From NCBI GenBank assembly GCA_021234155.1, contig JAJEKV010000062.1:7578425-7642424 (forward strand): 64,000 nucleotides of DNA, written 5' to 3'. The notes beneath the pieces are model-generated. The model did not search any database, was not told the DNA's origin, and saw only the letters and a program-made list of their open reading frames with translations. Numbering within the stretch: the first letter of the stretch is position 1; each line of letters starts with the position of its first letter. Origin of the DNA: Isoetes taiwanensis (taxonomy: Eukaryota > Streptophyta > Lycopodiopsida > Isoetales > Isoetaceae). Shown here in pieces: positions 35,152 through 47,014 of this stretch. The translations under genes were made by a program, and so were the position numbers.

Positions 35152-35640
35152 CTGTTGTAGTTTGAAGAACAATGTGCTAAGCTTCATCTTAGGAAGTTTT
35201 AGATTGTAAGTATGTAAGAGTTGTCTTAGGGCATTGTGTTTCTTTCTTTCTTTGTTCCATGTCCTTCCTAAGAAACAAGTGGGTCATATTACTGTACATT
35301 ACAATGAACTTTAATAAGTATAAAGATTTCCTTTTGCTGTTATAGTGATGCCACTATGTTCTCTTTAGTGTAAATTTTAAGCAAAAACCATGGATCCATT
35401 TGTTTAAGCAAAAGCATCTGGACCAGCACGAATCAGAGCAGTAGCAACCAATATTTCTGGAGTTATCATAACCAGAGCAAGAAGAAGAGGCAGAACATAT
35501 TCTTTGTCAAGAAAGCTTCTGATTTTAGCAACCAAAAGCCCATCCAGCTCTTTCTCGAAAACAAATCCCCCATGATTGAAGAAATCCACCATAGCTCTCC
35601 CCCAAACAAATTAGACATAGGCCCCTTAAAAACCACTCTG
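35152..35640 (-). other. Unrecognised sequence with a small hydrophobic ORF
   Basis: A minus-strand frame at 35404-35592 (62 residues) contains a hydrophobic segment (YVLPLLLALVMITPEILVAT) that could span a membrane. No family was recognised. It might be an exon of the same minus-strand gene as the frames at 36308-36850. Confidence 0.25.
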
Positions 35641-35649
35641 GTAGAAATT

Positions 35650-36005
35650 GCATCATTACAAGAGGAAGAGGGTATTAGAGTCAGTATTAAAGTCAGACCC
35701 TAGTTATAAACTTAGACAGAAAAAAATAGAAAAAAAAATCTTAAACTGACACTATGGCTGACGCTACAACTGACTGTAAGCTCTGTCATTTAAACATCAG
35801 AATTACCGTCAGAATTTAGGGTCAGTTTTACAGCAAACATAGAGTCACGATTAGAGTCAACCGTAGTGTTAGAATTAGAGACAACTCTACCATCAGCATT
35901 AGAGAATAGAATAGAATAGAATAGAATAGAGTTAATATTAGAGTCAACCATATTGTTAGAATTAGAGTCAACCATAGCGTTAGAATTAGAGACATCTTTA
36001 CCTTT
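35650..36005. repeat. Degenerate minisatellite of TTAGAGTCAACC type
   Basis: The phrases TTAGAATTAGAG and GAGTCAACCATAG recur about every 20-30 bp. A run of five AGAAT pentamers at about 35905-35930 interrupts them. It is non-coding. Confidence 0.7.
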
Positions 36006-36299
36006 ATACACTACACATCAAATTGACACTGCAAGGCACCTTTGAGTCAGTTTAGATCTTTGTTGTATGTTTCTTCACGCATGCCCTCTCAGATTGGGCA
36101 ATGCCGCTGCAGAATTTGACATACATCTAGACATCATAGTTTAGGCACATAAGTTCTTGCAAATGACTCATGGAGTTGCATATCTGTATTTTGTTGTTAT
36201 CTTAGAAAGTAGATAACTGTATATGCTTTAATAAAAGGTTCTATATGTTAGAAAGTGAAGTTTTTAGTCTACAAACCATCTCAAGCTTTGCATGCTATC

Positions 36300-37075
36300 T
36301 TACATGTTCAAATATTAGCTGAGCAGCATCCTTCACATGATTCTTGACATAAATAGAATGATCTTTTGCATGTAGGATGCATATAGCCAAATATGGTTTT
36401 TTTTCTTATACACATGGGTCTCCTGACTATTGTGTGCAAGGAAATAAGAAATACACTGCTCCCAACTATTCCTGCATTTGAAAAACATCTCAACCTCTGC
36501 CAAATCCAAAGCAAATAGAGAGATCCTATGTTGGAACCAAGAGATTGTTTGTTGAATTAGAATAAATATTTTGTAATATACCTCTGGTAGATGCCATAGA
36601 CATAAGCTCATTATCCTTAGCTTGATATGAAGAGAATACCATGAAAGCAGTAGTTGCAAGAGTTACCTAATTTATTGGTGGAAAAGTCTTAGAAAAATTC
36701 TCAAGTTTCCACCTTTAAAAAAAATCTATTGGCCTACTATACTCACCTGAGGGTGGATTTCAATTTGCAAAACAATAGGGTTAACGATCATGTAACCTCC
36801 AATGGCCAGCACACCACCCAAAACTCTAGCAAATATAGCCATTAATGGAAGAAGAGTATGTTGTTCTATTTCCTAAATGTCAGCAGCAATGAGGATTTGT
36901 TTTATACCAAAATAAACAATGCACAATGTTTTGACTCATACCTCTGTAATGACATTTTCTTCTTTTGCAGTTCTATGGACATATATGCCCATCCAACACG
37001 TAATAAGAAATGCAAACGGGACCTGGGATGCAGTCCAGATCCAATATCCAATTCTGCACGGATACCTTAGCAAGC
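36300..37075. other. Possible host gene debris, part duplicated at 40412-40530
   Basis: Minus-strand frames at 36308-36514 and 36333-36659 overlap in different phases and show no clear domain. A short phrase MAIFARVLGGVLAG is readable near 36800-36850. Positions 36905-37020 (TACCAAAATAAACAATG to TTCTATGGACATATA) recur with changes at 40412-40530, on the other side of the LTR cluster. The identity is unknown. Confidence 0.35.
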
Positions 37076-37720
37076 TGTTACGAATGCTCTAATCTTCCTG
37101 CAAATTCATCAACTAATTAGAAAGCAAAATACCACAGGGTACTCGTTTTACCACCCAACCGGACCAACTAGAAGAGATATCACCAAGTCAAGCTACTCCG
37201 CAAGACTGTATAAGAACAAACTCTTTCTAGCCACCAACCACTGGTGTTACATGAACTCCTTCTAATGATATGATCAAGCAAGGAACAAGAGAAGATACTA
37301 GAAGGTAAGGCTAGGCACATGATCAACATAGGAAAAAGCAGATCTAGCTGTGCAGTCAACTCAGACCCCTATGCACCTTTCTGGGCATAACTTTCAAACT
37401 GTAAGGAATCTATGGAACCAAGCCCAATCTGGAAACTAGACTTCAAGGGCTTTCCAACAAGGTAAGGATCGCCGATTTCTGAGTTGTGGTTGCGGAGATA
37501 TCACATCTCAAAGTTGTCCTTCTATTTATAGGCAACAATACCTTTTTTTGCCTTTTTGCCTCTAAATAAAGGTCAAGGTTTATTTTTAGCTCTCTCTTTG
37601 ATAATAGCAAGGCTTAGACATACTGGATGACTTTCTTACTTGATCATATCAATAAATATTGTTCCATGCAAGGCCACTCCCCCGAGCACCATTATTAGTT
37701 ATTAACCTTAAACCATATCA
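37076..37720 (-). repeat. LTR copy A of a short non-coding retrotransposon
   Basis: On the plus strand it runs from TGTTACGAATGCTC to AACCATATCA (645 bp), the same limits as copy B. It is followed by a pyrimidine tract (ATTCCTCCCCTTCT), the complement of a polypurine tract. The element therefore lies on the minus strand. Confidence 0.75.
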
Positions 37721-37987
37721 ATTCCTCCCCTTCTCGAGATTGATCGTCCTCGATCAAGAAATTATATGGCAAATTTGACACAACCAAGTCCATGGCTACA
37801 ATCTGCATAATAAAAAGTTGTCAAGTCCAGCCCTTTAGGCTAAAAATTTCCAAGTCCAGCCCGTTAGGCTAAAAATTTTCGTAACCAAGTCCATGGTTAC
37901 AACCCTGATTGAATCCACAATCAGAAAATAATTTACCACAACCAAGTCCATGGTTGCAACCATGGATTTGGTTGTGGTAGATAGAAT
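37721..37987 (-). mobile_element. Partial internal region between LTR A and LTR B, with hairpin
   Basis: It begins with the polypurine-tract complement and shares GATCAAGAAATTATATGGC and ACACAACCAAGTCCATGGC with the start of the B-C internal region, then diverges. Positions 37932-37977 form an inverted repeat with about 20-bp arms (TACCACAACCAA ... TTGGTTGTGGTA) around a 6-bp loop. Confidence 0.65.
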
Positions 37988-38633
37988 TGTTACGAATGCT
38001 CTAATCTTCCTGCAAATTCATCAACTTATTAGAAAGTAAAGCACCATAGGGTACTCGTTTTACCACCCAACCGGACCAACTAGAAGAGATATCACCAAGT
38101 CAAGCTACTCCGCAAGACTGTATAAGAACAAACTCTTTCTAGCCACCAACCACTGGTGTTACATGAACTCCTTCTAATGATATGATCAAGCAAGGAACAA
38201 GAGAAGATACTAGAAGGTAAGGCTAGGCTCATCAACAACATAGGAAGAAGCAGATCTAGTTGTGCAGTCAACTCAGACCCCTATACACCTTTCTGGGCAT
38301 AACTTTCAAACCGTAAGGAATCTATGGACAACCAAGCCCAATCTGGAAACTAGGCTTCAAGGGCTTTCCAACAAGGTAAGGATCGCCGAATTCTGAGTTG
38401 TGGTCGCGGAGATATCACGTCTCAAAGTTGTCCTTTTATTTATAGGTAATAATACCTTTTTTGCCTTTTTGCTTCTAAATAAAGGTCAAGGTTTATTTTT
38501 AGCTCTCTCTTTGATAATAGCAAGGCTTAGACATTCTGGATGACTTTCTTACTTGATCATATCAATAGATATTGTTCCATGCAAGGCCACTCCCCCGAGC
38601 ACCATTATTAGTTAATAACCTTAAACCATATCA
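37988..38633 (-). repeat. LTR copy B (3' LTR)
   Basis: It starts TGTTACGAATGCTC and ends ACCATATCA. It is 646 bp long and very similar to copy A. A polypurine-tract complement follows at 38634. Confidence 0.8.
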
Positions 38634-39479
38634 ATTCCTCCCCTTCTAAAGATTGATGGAGTCCTCGATCAAGAAATTATATGGCAAATTTGACACAACC
38701 AAGTCCATGGCTACAACATATAACTCGAAATAGTTCGGATATTCTTGTACTTCCAAAGTGCCGAATACCCCTCGTACCTCCAAAGATGCATGTAACTTTG
38801 TCAAGCCAATTGTGTTGCAACCACAATTACTAGTCTTCAAAGTTTTACATCTTATGCTCTCTTGTTCAAGCCTATTGTGCTGCAGACACAATTACTGATC
38901 TACCAAGAGGCATTCACATCAAGTATACCATGTTCAAGCCGGCTACGTTGCAATCGTAGTCACTAATCTACCATGGGTATACACATAAAAGTATCTATTC
39001 CTTATTCCAAATAAAGAAAATCAACTTAATTTGTCTCAAAATGTTTACTAACCTCCACCAGAAGCACCAACTTCTGATCAATCTCCATTCCAGTTTGCAA
39101 TCTCCAGCACCGACCAGAAGACCTGCGAACATCAGGAATAACAAACATTCTATTCACATGGACATGAGCACCAACTCATTCCAATCTCTTGGACATGGCA
39201 TCCGCTCATTCCAATCGTGGACCTGGCATACGCTCATTCCAATCACTTGGTCAAGAGCACCAACTCTTTCCAATCTTGAGGCATCAATCTCAGCCCTAAG
39301 GATGCAATAAGAAATATCTAAAGATTCCAATCACAATCCCTAAACATCAATTTCATACCAGACAAGAGGTAACCTATTTGCTTAAGATATCTTGAGTGCC
39401 GCTAAGCCACTCAAATTTCCAACTCTTCTATCACCCACAGCTCCGCTGGTAAAGACCGGAACTGAGCTCTGATACCAAT
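38634..39479 (-). mobile_element. Non-coding internal region with PBS
   Basis: This is 846 bp between LTR B and LTR C. The polypurine tract lies at the left edge. GCTCTGATACCA, the complement of the tRNA-Met primer-binding site, lies at 39466-39477, two bases from LTR C. No gag or pol frame is present. The longest frame (39041-39310, Ser/Asn/Thr-rich) has no motif. The size and lack of coding fit a TRIM/small LARD-type non-autonomous retrotransposon. Confidence 0.75.
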
Positions 39480-40100
39480 TGTTACGAATGCTCTAATCTT
39501 CCTGCAAATTCATCAACTTATTAGAAAGTAAAGCACCATAGGGTACTCGTTTTACCACCCAACCGGACCAACTAGAAGAGATATCACCAAGTCAAGCTAC
39601 TCATTAAGGCGTATAAGAACAAACTCTTTCTAGCCACCAACCACTGGTGTTACATGAACTCCTTCTAATGATATGATCAAGCAAGGAACAAGAGAGATAC
39701 TAGAAGGTAAGGCTAGGCTCATCAACAACATGGGAAGAAGCCCGTCTAGTTGTGCAGTCAACTTTCGGACCCTATACACCTTTACGGGCATAACTTTCAA
39801 ACCGTAAGGAATCTATGGAACCAAGCCCAATCTGGAAACTAGACTTCAAGGGCTTTCCAACAAGGTAAGGATGGCTATTCTGAGTTGTGGTGGCGAGATA
39901 TCACGTCTCAAAGTTGTCCTTCTATTTATAGGCAACAATACCTTTTTTGCCTTTTTGCTTCTAAATAAAGGTCAAGGTTTATTTTTAGCTCTCTCTTTGA
40001 TAATAGCAAGGCTTAGACATACTGGATGACTTTCTTACTTGATCATATCAATAGATATTGTTCCATGCAAGGCCACTCCCGAGCACCATTATTAGTTAAT
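39480..40100 (-). repeat. LTR copy C (5' LTR), outer end lost
   Basis: It matches copies A and B from TGTTACGAATGCTC to ATTATTAGTTAAT, then diverges about 20 bp before the expected terminus. The stretch 40101-40545 is unrelated to the LTR, except that its 3' part resembles 36905-37020. Confidence 0.75.
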
Positions 40101-40544
40101 GGTTCCAAAGGTTATTAACAATTGTTTAAAAAAATATTCAACTTTGAGAAATGATTCATGCCACAACTCAAAAAATCTTTTGTCCTATTGGGCATCAATC
40201 TGAAAGGATCTACCAAAGTCTAGTTTCTATTTAATCTTAAACTATGTTGAACTTTGAAAAGTAACCTTAATTTGAGCTAAAATATCTTGACCTTGCTTAG
40301 AGGCAAAACTCCGGCAATTGTTCCTATTTTTGAGAAGATATTCCAGCCTTACCTTACCAATTGTTCTATTTCCTCGCTGTGGTTCATCATCATTAGAAGG
40401 AGTTCAAGCATACCAAAATAAACAATGAAAGATGTTTTTCCTCATACCTCTGTGGCTGACATTTTCTTCTTTCCGGTTCTATGGACATATAGCCCATCCA
40501 ACCGCAAGTGGTAAAAAATGCAGGCTAGCGTAACAAACTTTGGA

Positions 40545-40592
40545 TTCTAATTAGTTGATGAATTTGCAGGAAGATTAGAGCATTCGTAACAC
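40545..40592 (+). repeat. Inverted fragment of the same LTR end
   Basis: ATTAGTTGATGAATTTGC through GCATTCGTAACA is the reverse complement of the first 45 or so bases of LTR copies A to C. It is a remnant of another copy in the opposite orientation. No PBS follows it. Confidence 0.8.
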
Positions 40593-42018
40593 AAGCTCTG
40601 ATTTAAGAAACATACAGCTTCATGTTAACTCCCTTAGAATGTTATCAAATGTCATCAATCATTGTTTTCATGTGACATACGATTGCATATTAAACGGGAG
40701 CAAATCATCTAAATGGAAGCAAAAAGAATATTCCTAAAAGATTCCTTTTTTGGTAAAAAAGGGGAGTTAAAAGAGGTAAAGTTTAAAATTAGAAGATGAG
40801 GTTGTATTTTGAACCCCCCAAAAAGAAGTGAGTTTGTTTCTAATAAATAGACAATAATGAAAGTTGCTTTAACAAATAGGCATTTTCAAAGATAATTAAA
40901 AATTGCCTCAATTATGTTTGGGAGAGGACTATGAATTTTTAGAAGACAAAATTTTGAAGTGAAAAAGGAAGTGAAGTATTCAATTGAAATATAAGATTTT
41001 CAAAATTTGAAGATTTCATCTTAACAGTCACATATAAAATTTACAAGATTTGGGGACTCAATTATGAAAAAACATGTGAGAAGTGATGAGCGAGGGATCT
41101 CGCATATCTTCATGAGATAATTGTGAACACGAAAACCTCAGAGGTGCATTTCAAAATGTGGCCAAGTCATAGGAAAGTAACATATGAAAATACTTAGAAA
41201 TTGGCAAATTTCTCTTGTTAAAAATGTGGAGATAGTAGCGAAAAGGGGATACTGTTTCGAACAAGTGAAACTCCTTTTTGTATTCTGGAATACACTTGCT
41301 TTCTGAAATAGAGAAAGGGAAAAAAAAATATTAAACCCTTTTTGTATCCTGGAATACACTTCTTGTTCTGGAATAGCGAAAGGAAAAAATATAGATGCGA
41401 AAGGGAAAAACCTAGATGCCTTTTGAAGAAGAAGAAGAAGGTAGTGCGATTGTGATGTCCCTCGTTTATAGTACATATATACATGTATACGTATATGTAT
41501 ATGTGTGTGGCTCCGTCACAGTCATCACACTATATCCAGACCTAGTCACACTATATCATGACTGTATCATCACACTATCAGCCTAGGAACCATCTTATTC
41601 ATCATATTAATATATTTTAACAGCAAGGGGAAACATATAATCGATATTACATTAGTGGTAAACAAGAGGTCCTCCAACATGGGAGCCCCACTAGTAACTG
41701 TTGACCTACCCACCAGTAACTGTTGACCCTAGACATTCCAAATTTGTCCCTCGATCATGTTAATTTCAATTTCCTCAAATGAGCTCAGCTGAGCGCTTGG
41801 GCTCTTTGATTTGATTGATTGATAGGTCAGCTGGGTGCTTGGGCTCTTTGATTTGATTTATCGATAGGTTGATTATGGAATAGCAAAATTAAATCTCTTG
41901 AACATTTTAGTAGGGTAAAAGAAATAACATTTTAGTAAGGGTAAAATAAATATAAATTATATGATTTTGTTGTAATGATGAGGGATACTAGATCATGGTT
42001 CAAAAGAGAAGCGAAAAA
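40593..42018. other. AT-rich intergenic DNA with TTC/GAA palindromes
   Basis: No gene is visible. TGTATTCTGGAATACA (41279-41294) and TGTATCCTGGAATACA (41343-41358) sit in a 65-bp tandem duplication. A TATG/TATA alternating run is at 41465-41505. Short ATCACACTAT repeats are at 41520-41580. Confidence 0.6.
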
Positions 42019-42051
42019 TGTATTCTGGAATACATTTTGTATTCCAGAATT

Positions 42052-42462
42052 CCCGGGGAGCGTCGTATTCCTACTCCGGGAAGTGGTAAACCCGGACACA
42101 TGTCCGGGTTAACCACTGTCATGTCCGAGTCAACCACACTTTTGTCCGGGTTAACCACTTTTTTTTGGCTGGGATAACCACGCGATGAACTGAGCGTGTG
42201 ACTGTGTTTTGGCATGCTAATCTTTGAGTAGAGCTTGCAATCAACTTATTGAACGGTTCAATCCGGTTCAAACACCATTGGAATCACCTTGGCAGCCCCT
42301 AAAAACCTCATTCTATCAAAAGAGCAAGAGATTTGAGCATGGATCAAGCAAGATCAGTGAAAAAACATGCAGAAACCGTTGTCTTTTGAGTTTGAAATTG
42401 AGCAGCAGTGGTATGTGTCCGGGTTTACCACTTCCCGGAGTAGGAATACGGCGCTCCCCCGG
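42052..42462. mobile_element. Fold-back/TIR element, 411 bp
   Basis: The 50-bp ends are inverted copies of each other, with about two mismatches (CGTATTCCTACTCCGGGAAG and GTGGTAAACCCGGACACAT on the left arm). CCGGGTTAACCAC-like motifs repeat beside the left arm at 42100-42180. There is no frame of note and no clear target duplication. A MITE or fold-back element is likely. The superfamily is unresolved. Confidence 0.7.
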
Positions 42463-45240
42463 TGGCTCCTTCTCAGATCTTGTGATATTAGCTCTTGAAG
42501 GGTATTTGAAGGGCTTTTCTTGTGATATCGACTCTTGAAGGGTATTTGGGCATCAAATTTTCTAGGGTTGGGCTCCTAAACTTGGTCGGATGTTGGCAGG
42601 CATAGCTTGATTTTGGCTTAATTTTAGCTTGATTCTTGGGAAGATTTGCCCTTTTCAGACTCATTCAGGTTAAAACGAACAGGGTAAGGGTTAAGATTCA
42701 GGGTTTTATAGCCTTTTGTGTACAGCTTTGATAATCTTTCAGGGTTTTTGCAGTTGATTTTTGCAATCGGGTCTTTGCAATCAGGTTTTTGCAGTCACGG
42801 TTTTGCAGCCGAACTACAGAGATACAACATGGGTTTGCAGCCGAGCTACAGAGCATGGGTTTATAGCCGAAATATATGCATAGTTTTTTGACAGAAATGC
42901 AGAGCCATGCCTGTTTCTACAGGGCACACCATAGAACTTCATTCAGCGTACCAACTACATTGGTTGCCAGATTTTCAGAGAGCAAGGCCTGTTAATAAAA
43001 TCGGACATGAACGTGCCACAGGTAGACGAAAAATAGTCAAAACTTTTAGGGCTCTGCAGAAAGTCTGAACAAAAAATTTGATATTTTATGAGTCTGCATG
43101 CGTGGCTCTCTACATGTGCAGCAATCTGTCTAAGAGGCGCCTCACATGTAAATTTTTCTGTATTCACATGCAGTTCGTTTGAGACGGCCGGCTTGACGTT
43201 CCCCGAACTGCTGGAGCAGTTTCCAGCTGAGCGTCTCCAACGGCTTGACGTCCGGCAAGTTTTTGCCGTGACATGTGAAGCGTCCCTAACAAGAATAACT
43301 TTAACGTTTCCCTTGTTATCTATAACTTCCATTTCTTTTCCACTTTGTGTTCTTTGGCATTTCTAGATAGATTTCTTAAGTTTCCTACATTTGCTTAGAC
43401 GAAACCTTGCATTTGGTCCTCGATGATAACTTTTCAAGAATAGTTCTCATATACTACAGAAATTTTGTCTTGTCCCCTAGAGGGCTACTTTCCCACCGTA
43501 ATTTACAATACAATAGACTTGGAAAATATGAAAATGTATTATTGCGGGGACAATGCACCAAAATAGCTTTCGAAGTTTTTAATGATGCAAGGACTTTAAG
43601 AACATGGCTAGAAGTGTGTTACTTTGGTTGGCCCTCTATGTTTTGGCTAGTCATTTTTCGTTTTTTTTTTTTTTTCCTTTTCTTTTGTTAGAAATCGAGG
43701 TAGGCAGCGCAAGCCTTGTCATGTTGGGTAACAATTTAAGCACAAAGTGTGGTGAAAGTGATTCCAAAAATGGCTTCCGATTTATATTCTGGAATAGCAT
43801 AAGATTGCAAGGTCTTTTTCTGAAATAGCGTAAGAATGCATGGGCTACCGACAAGCCTATTCCAGAATAGCATAGAAATTTTGAAAACACTTATTAGGTT
43901 CTTCTCTAAACATATTTGGCATGCTCGGATTTACTTCTTGTTCACATCACAAAACTTTATGTTTACTTCATTTGCACACCTTGCACTTTCTAAATGTTCG
44001 TAATTTAACATGATCTACTACAGATTGAACCCCCTTTTTGTCGCGTGTTTACAATAACTCGGGGGCAAAAAAAAAAAACTAGTCAAAAGCACGTTTGATT
44101 ATTTTTTACAGTAATTACATGTTTTGATAATTTTCTTTTGCCTCTGTAATTTGTAATATGAAGTTCCCTATATCAATGTCATCAAAAGTGCGCTAATTTT
44201 TAGTTAGAAAATAAAAAAATGTAGTTTTCGTCTTCCAAATGCTTGGCAAAGACATTGAAATCTCTTTTGAAACATAGACTCTCTAGTACAATGCAACGAC
44301 ACTTTGCAGTAGATCATCTCAAATTCCCATCCTCTAAGAAACCATTATTAGGTTGCAATAATATGTTATCTGTTGCAATATTGTATGATGATTATGTTTT
44401 TGAATGTCATACTTGATATCAGAGGGAGGTATGAGTTCCCGTACTCATGGCATGCTTATTTATAAGTTCCCGTACTCATGGCATGTTTATTTGCTAACTT
44501 TGTGAAAATGTTAACATTAATTAAAGTTTGAGTCACATTGGCAACAATAGCTAGGCACATGACAACGAAGTGAACATGTTTGTTGGCAAACCCCTTAATC
44601 TAGTGGCCTAGCTAATTTTTGGCTACTCCATTGTTCCGGTACACCTATGCAGAAAAGGAAATAGAAAAAAAAAATCCATTACAAAATAATTCATTATTGC
44701 ATAGAATAGAATCCTGGGCATTTAAACAATCTTTTTCAACCCATAGATAGAATAGACAGAGCATTCAATTTAAAAAAACGGTTGAACTTTTGTAAGAGTT
44801 TGTCCTATTGAAATCACAATGAACAGCTTTATTCTCTTGCTTCTTGCAAATCGGGGGAGTACCATGTGTCTGAGTCAATGCAAAGAAGAGCAAATATAAC
44901 CAAGTAGGTAAATAGAAGTATGGCGTTTTGTTTATCCCTTCTCCCCTGTTCGTTTTTTTCCTCTTTTCAGCAATTTGAATTCGGTAGCAACTACTTTAAA
45001 ACTATTCCATCAAATTCATGTCGGAAATGTTAGTGTTTGACCATTTATATAGAATATAAACTAATGCAAGCCATAAATATTCATCTGTGAAATTCTGCTC
45101 ATGCCCAGAGATCTATTGTTCAAGGTGAACTTTACGGTCAAATTTCTAAGTATATTGCAATTATTGTTTTTAGCAAGTTAAAGATGATGTTATGGGCCTC
45201 TTGAAAAATATGCATGTTTGCCAATAAGTTTGTCAGAACA
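42463..45240. other. Intergenic AT-rich DNA
   Basis: No supported gene lies in about 2.8 kb. Frames at 42955-43366 and 43407-43691 have no motif. TTCTGGAATA occurs again at 43787 and TTCCAGAATA near 43861. Repeated TTTGCAGTC/GGGTTT phrases occur at 42740-42860. The phrase GTACTCATGGCATG is duplicated at 44440 and 44473. Confidence 0.55.
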
Positions 45241-45615
45241 ATGTGTTGTTTTTTTTTTTTTTTTGAAGAATATAAGAATATATTAAACCACTAGAATGCG
45301 ATCAAGTACAATGATAGTGTGGTGCTAAGAAATGAAGCGCCCATCATGATCCACAATCTGTAGGAATGTCGACCAAATTTCCCGCTTAACTGTGCCAGAC
45401 AAGCTTGAGACTTGGTAAGCCTGCCACAACTTATGCCTCAAGATCGGAACCAACCGAAAAGGGCTAAGCACTGCATTCTGAAAGACCTTCGCTCTCCGTC
45501 TTTTCCAAATCAGCCACAGAAGCCAAGCTCTGCATAAATGAAACGCTTTTGCCGGCCTGCCCACACCGCTAGGAAGGACTCCCAAGAGAATCTTCGCATA
45601 GTGAAGTCTCATGCG

Positions 45616-46063
45616 GGCCCATGGTAGACCGCCGAAAGTATTCGAACCTTGAATGTGCACAGTATGGCGTTCCCAGACACCGCATAAATGGGTAGAAGCG
45701 ACTACTCATAAACGTCTAGACGGTTTTGCCCGATTAGTTAAGGGCATGTCGGTTAGGAACGTCCACGGTTGGTATCGAGGCGGTTTTGAAGTTCGAGTCT
45801 CCGTGGGTGCCTATATGCATGGGTAATTTGCAAAGACTTGGTAATTATTGTGACATGGTATGACATAGACATGGTATAGCCTTGGATGCTCGAGAGTTCT
45901 AGTGGGAGAGACCATGCCAGGCCCATGGTAGACCGCCGAGTATTCGAACCTTGAATGTGCTGTGGGGGCGTTCGGTGACACCGGCATAAATGGGTAGAAG
46001 CGACTACTCATAAACGTCTAGACGGTTTTGCCCAGTCGGCTAAGGGCATGTCGGTTAGGAACG
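45616..46063. repeat. Duplicated 145-bp block inside LINE 3' region
   Basis: GCCCATGGTAGACCGCCG through GGCATGTCGGTTAGGAACGT occurs at about 45617-45760 and again at about 45917-46063, with small changes. About 155 bp of unrelated sequence lies between. The copies straddle the LINE reading frame and disrupt it. Confidence 0.75.
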
Positions 46064-46776
46064 TTACAAAGTCCCAAAGAGGGCTCTCACCTAGGACCAA
46101 GCTGCCCCTACCTCTGTGCATAGGACAAAGCGATTGCTCAATGGTCTCCGCGTCGCCTCCCACATAAAGGGCATGTTTACGCTACGAGGCTTGAACACGT
46201 GGACTCGGACATTCACCCCGAGGCTCTACGGTGCAAGGTGCCCACAAAAGGGTGCGGATTTTAGGAGGAGGCAATGTATTCCACGCCCACTTCCACATGG
46301 CGGGCCACTTACTCCCACTGGAAGATTAAGCGACCACTTATCCGAAGGCGTGACAGCGTGTCTGGCGCTAGGGAGCCCATAAGCCGATGCTACAAACCGA
46401 GATGCATCAAGTCCACTATCACGACTTCCAAACGCGCGATTGACTTGAGAAGACAAGCGCAATGGAATAGCATTGGCAATTCGCCCAAGTCCTGTATGTC
46501 CCACCGCCAAAGGCCAAATCTCTCCCCCTAAAAACTCCCACGGTGCCAGATGACCCTCCCAATACTAGTCATGGATGGATGTTACCCCTACAAAAGAATC
46601 CATCGGGCTGAAAACCTGGGTGTAGGGAAGAGGCCAAGGGAGATCACGAGTCCAAGGGTACCCGGAGAAAGGGCGATGAGGCTACCATACACCTGCTAGG
46701 GTCCAAGGAAAAGAGAACCTTGACCACCTTCCAGGCCTTCAGGAGACCCTTAAGAAAAGGCGAAGCATGAGGGAAC

Positions 46777-47014
46777 CCCGGGGGATTCACCTTTGATCAG
46801 CGTATAACCCATGAGAGTTCAAATCGGAGGGGTGTTTTTGGACCATTTCCGTATGTATCATAATAGGGGTTAGGGGTGTTTTTTAGGCACCGATTTGGAG
46901 CAATATCTATACACAAAGGGGTCAAATTGCCTTTTAAAATTAGCGTATACAAGGGGGTTTTGCTACCCTCCCAACGAGATGCCATACCCCCTTTATATAT
47001 AAGTGCACCCCGGG
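46777..47014. mobile_element. MITE copy 1 (238 bp), 8-bp target duplication
   Basis: The ends are CCCGGGGGATTCACC and, in reverse complement, CCCGGGGTGCAC. GAGGGAAC is repeated exactly at 46769-46776 and 47015-47022. It is roughly 88% alike by eye to the copy at 51318-51556, in the opposite orientation. The 8-bp duplication suggests the hAT superfamily, although the termini are not the usual CAGGG. It has no coding capacity. It is inserted in the LINE. Confidence 0.85.

Noticed and set aside
43955-44700. Regulatory or gene content in AT-rich DNA
   Set aside because: Only simple A/T runs and a short duplicated phrase (GTACTCATGGCATG) are present. Nothing more can be supported.
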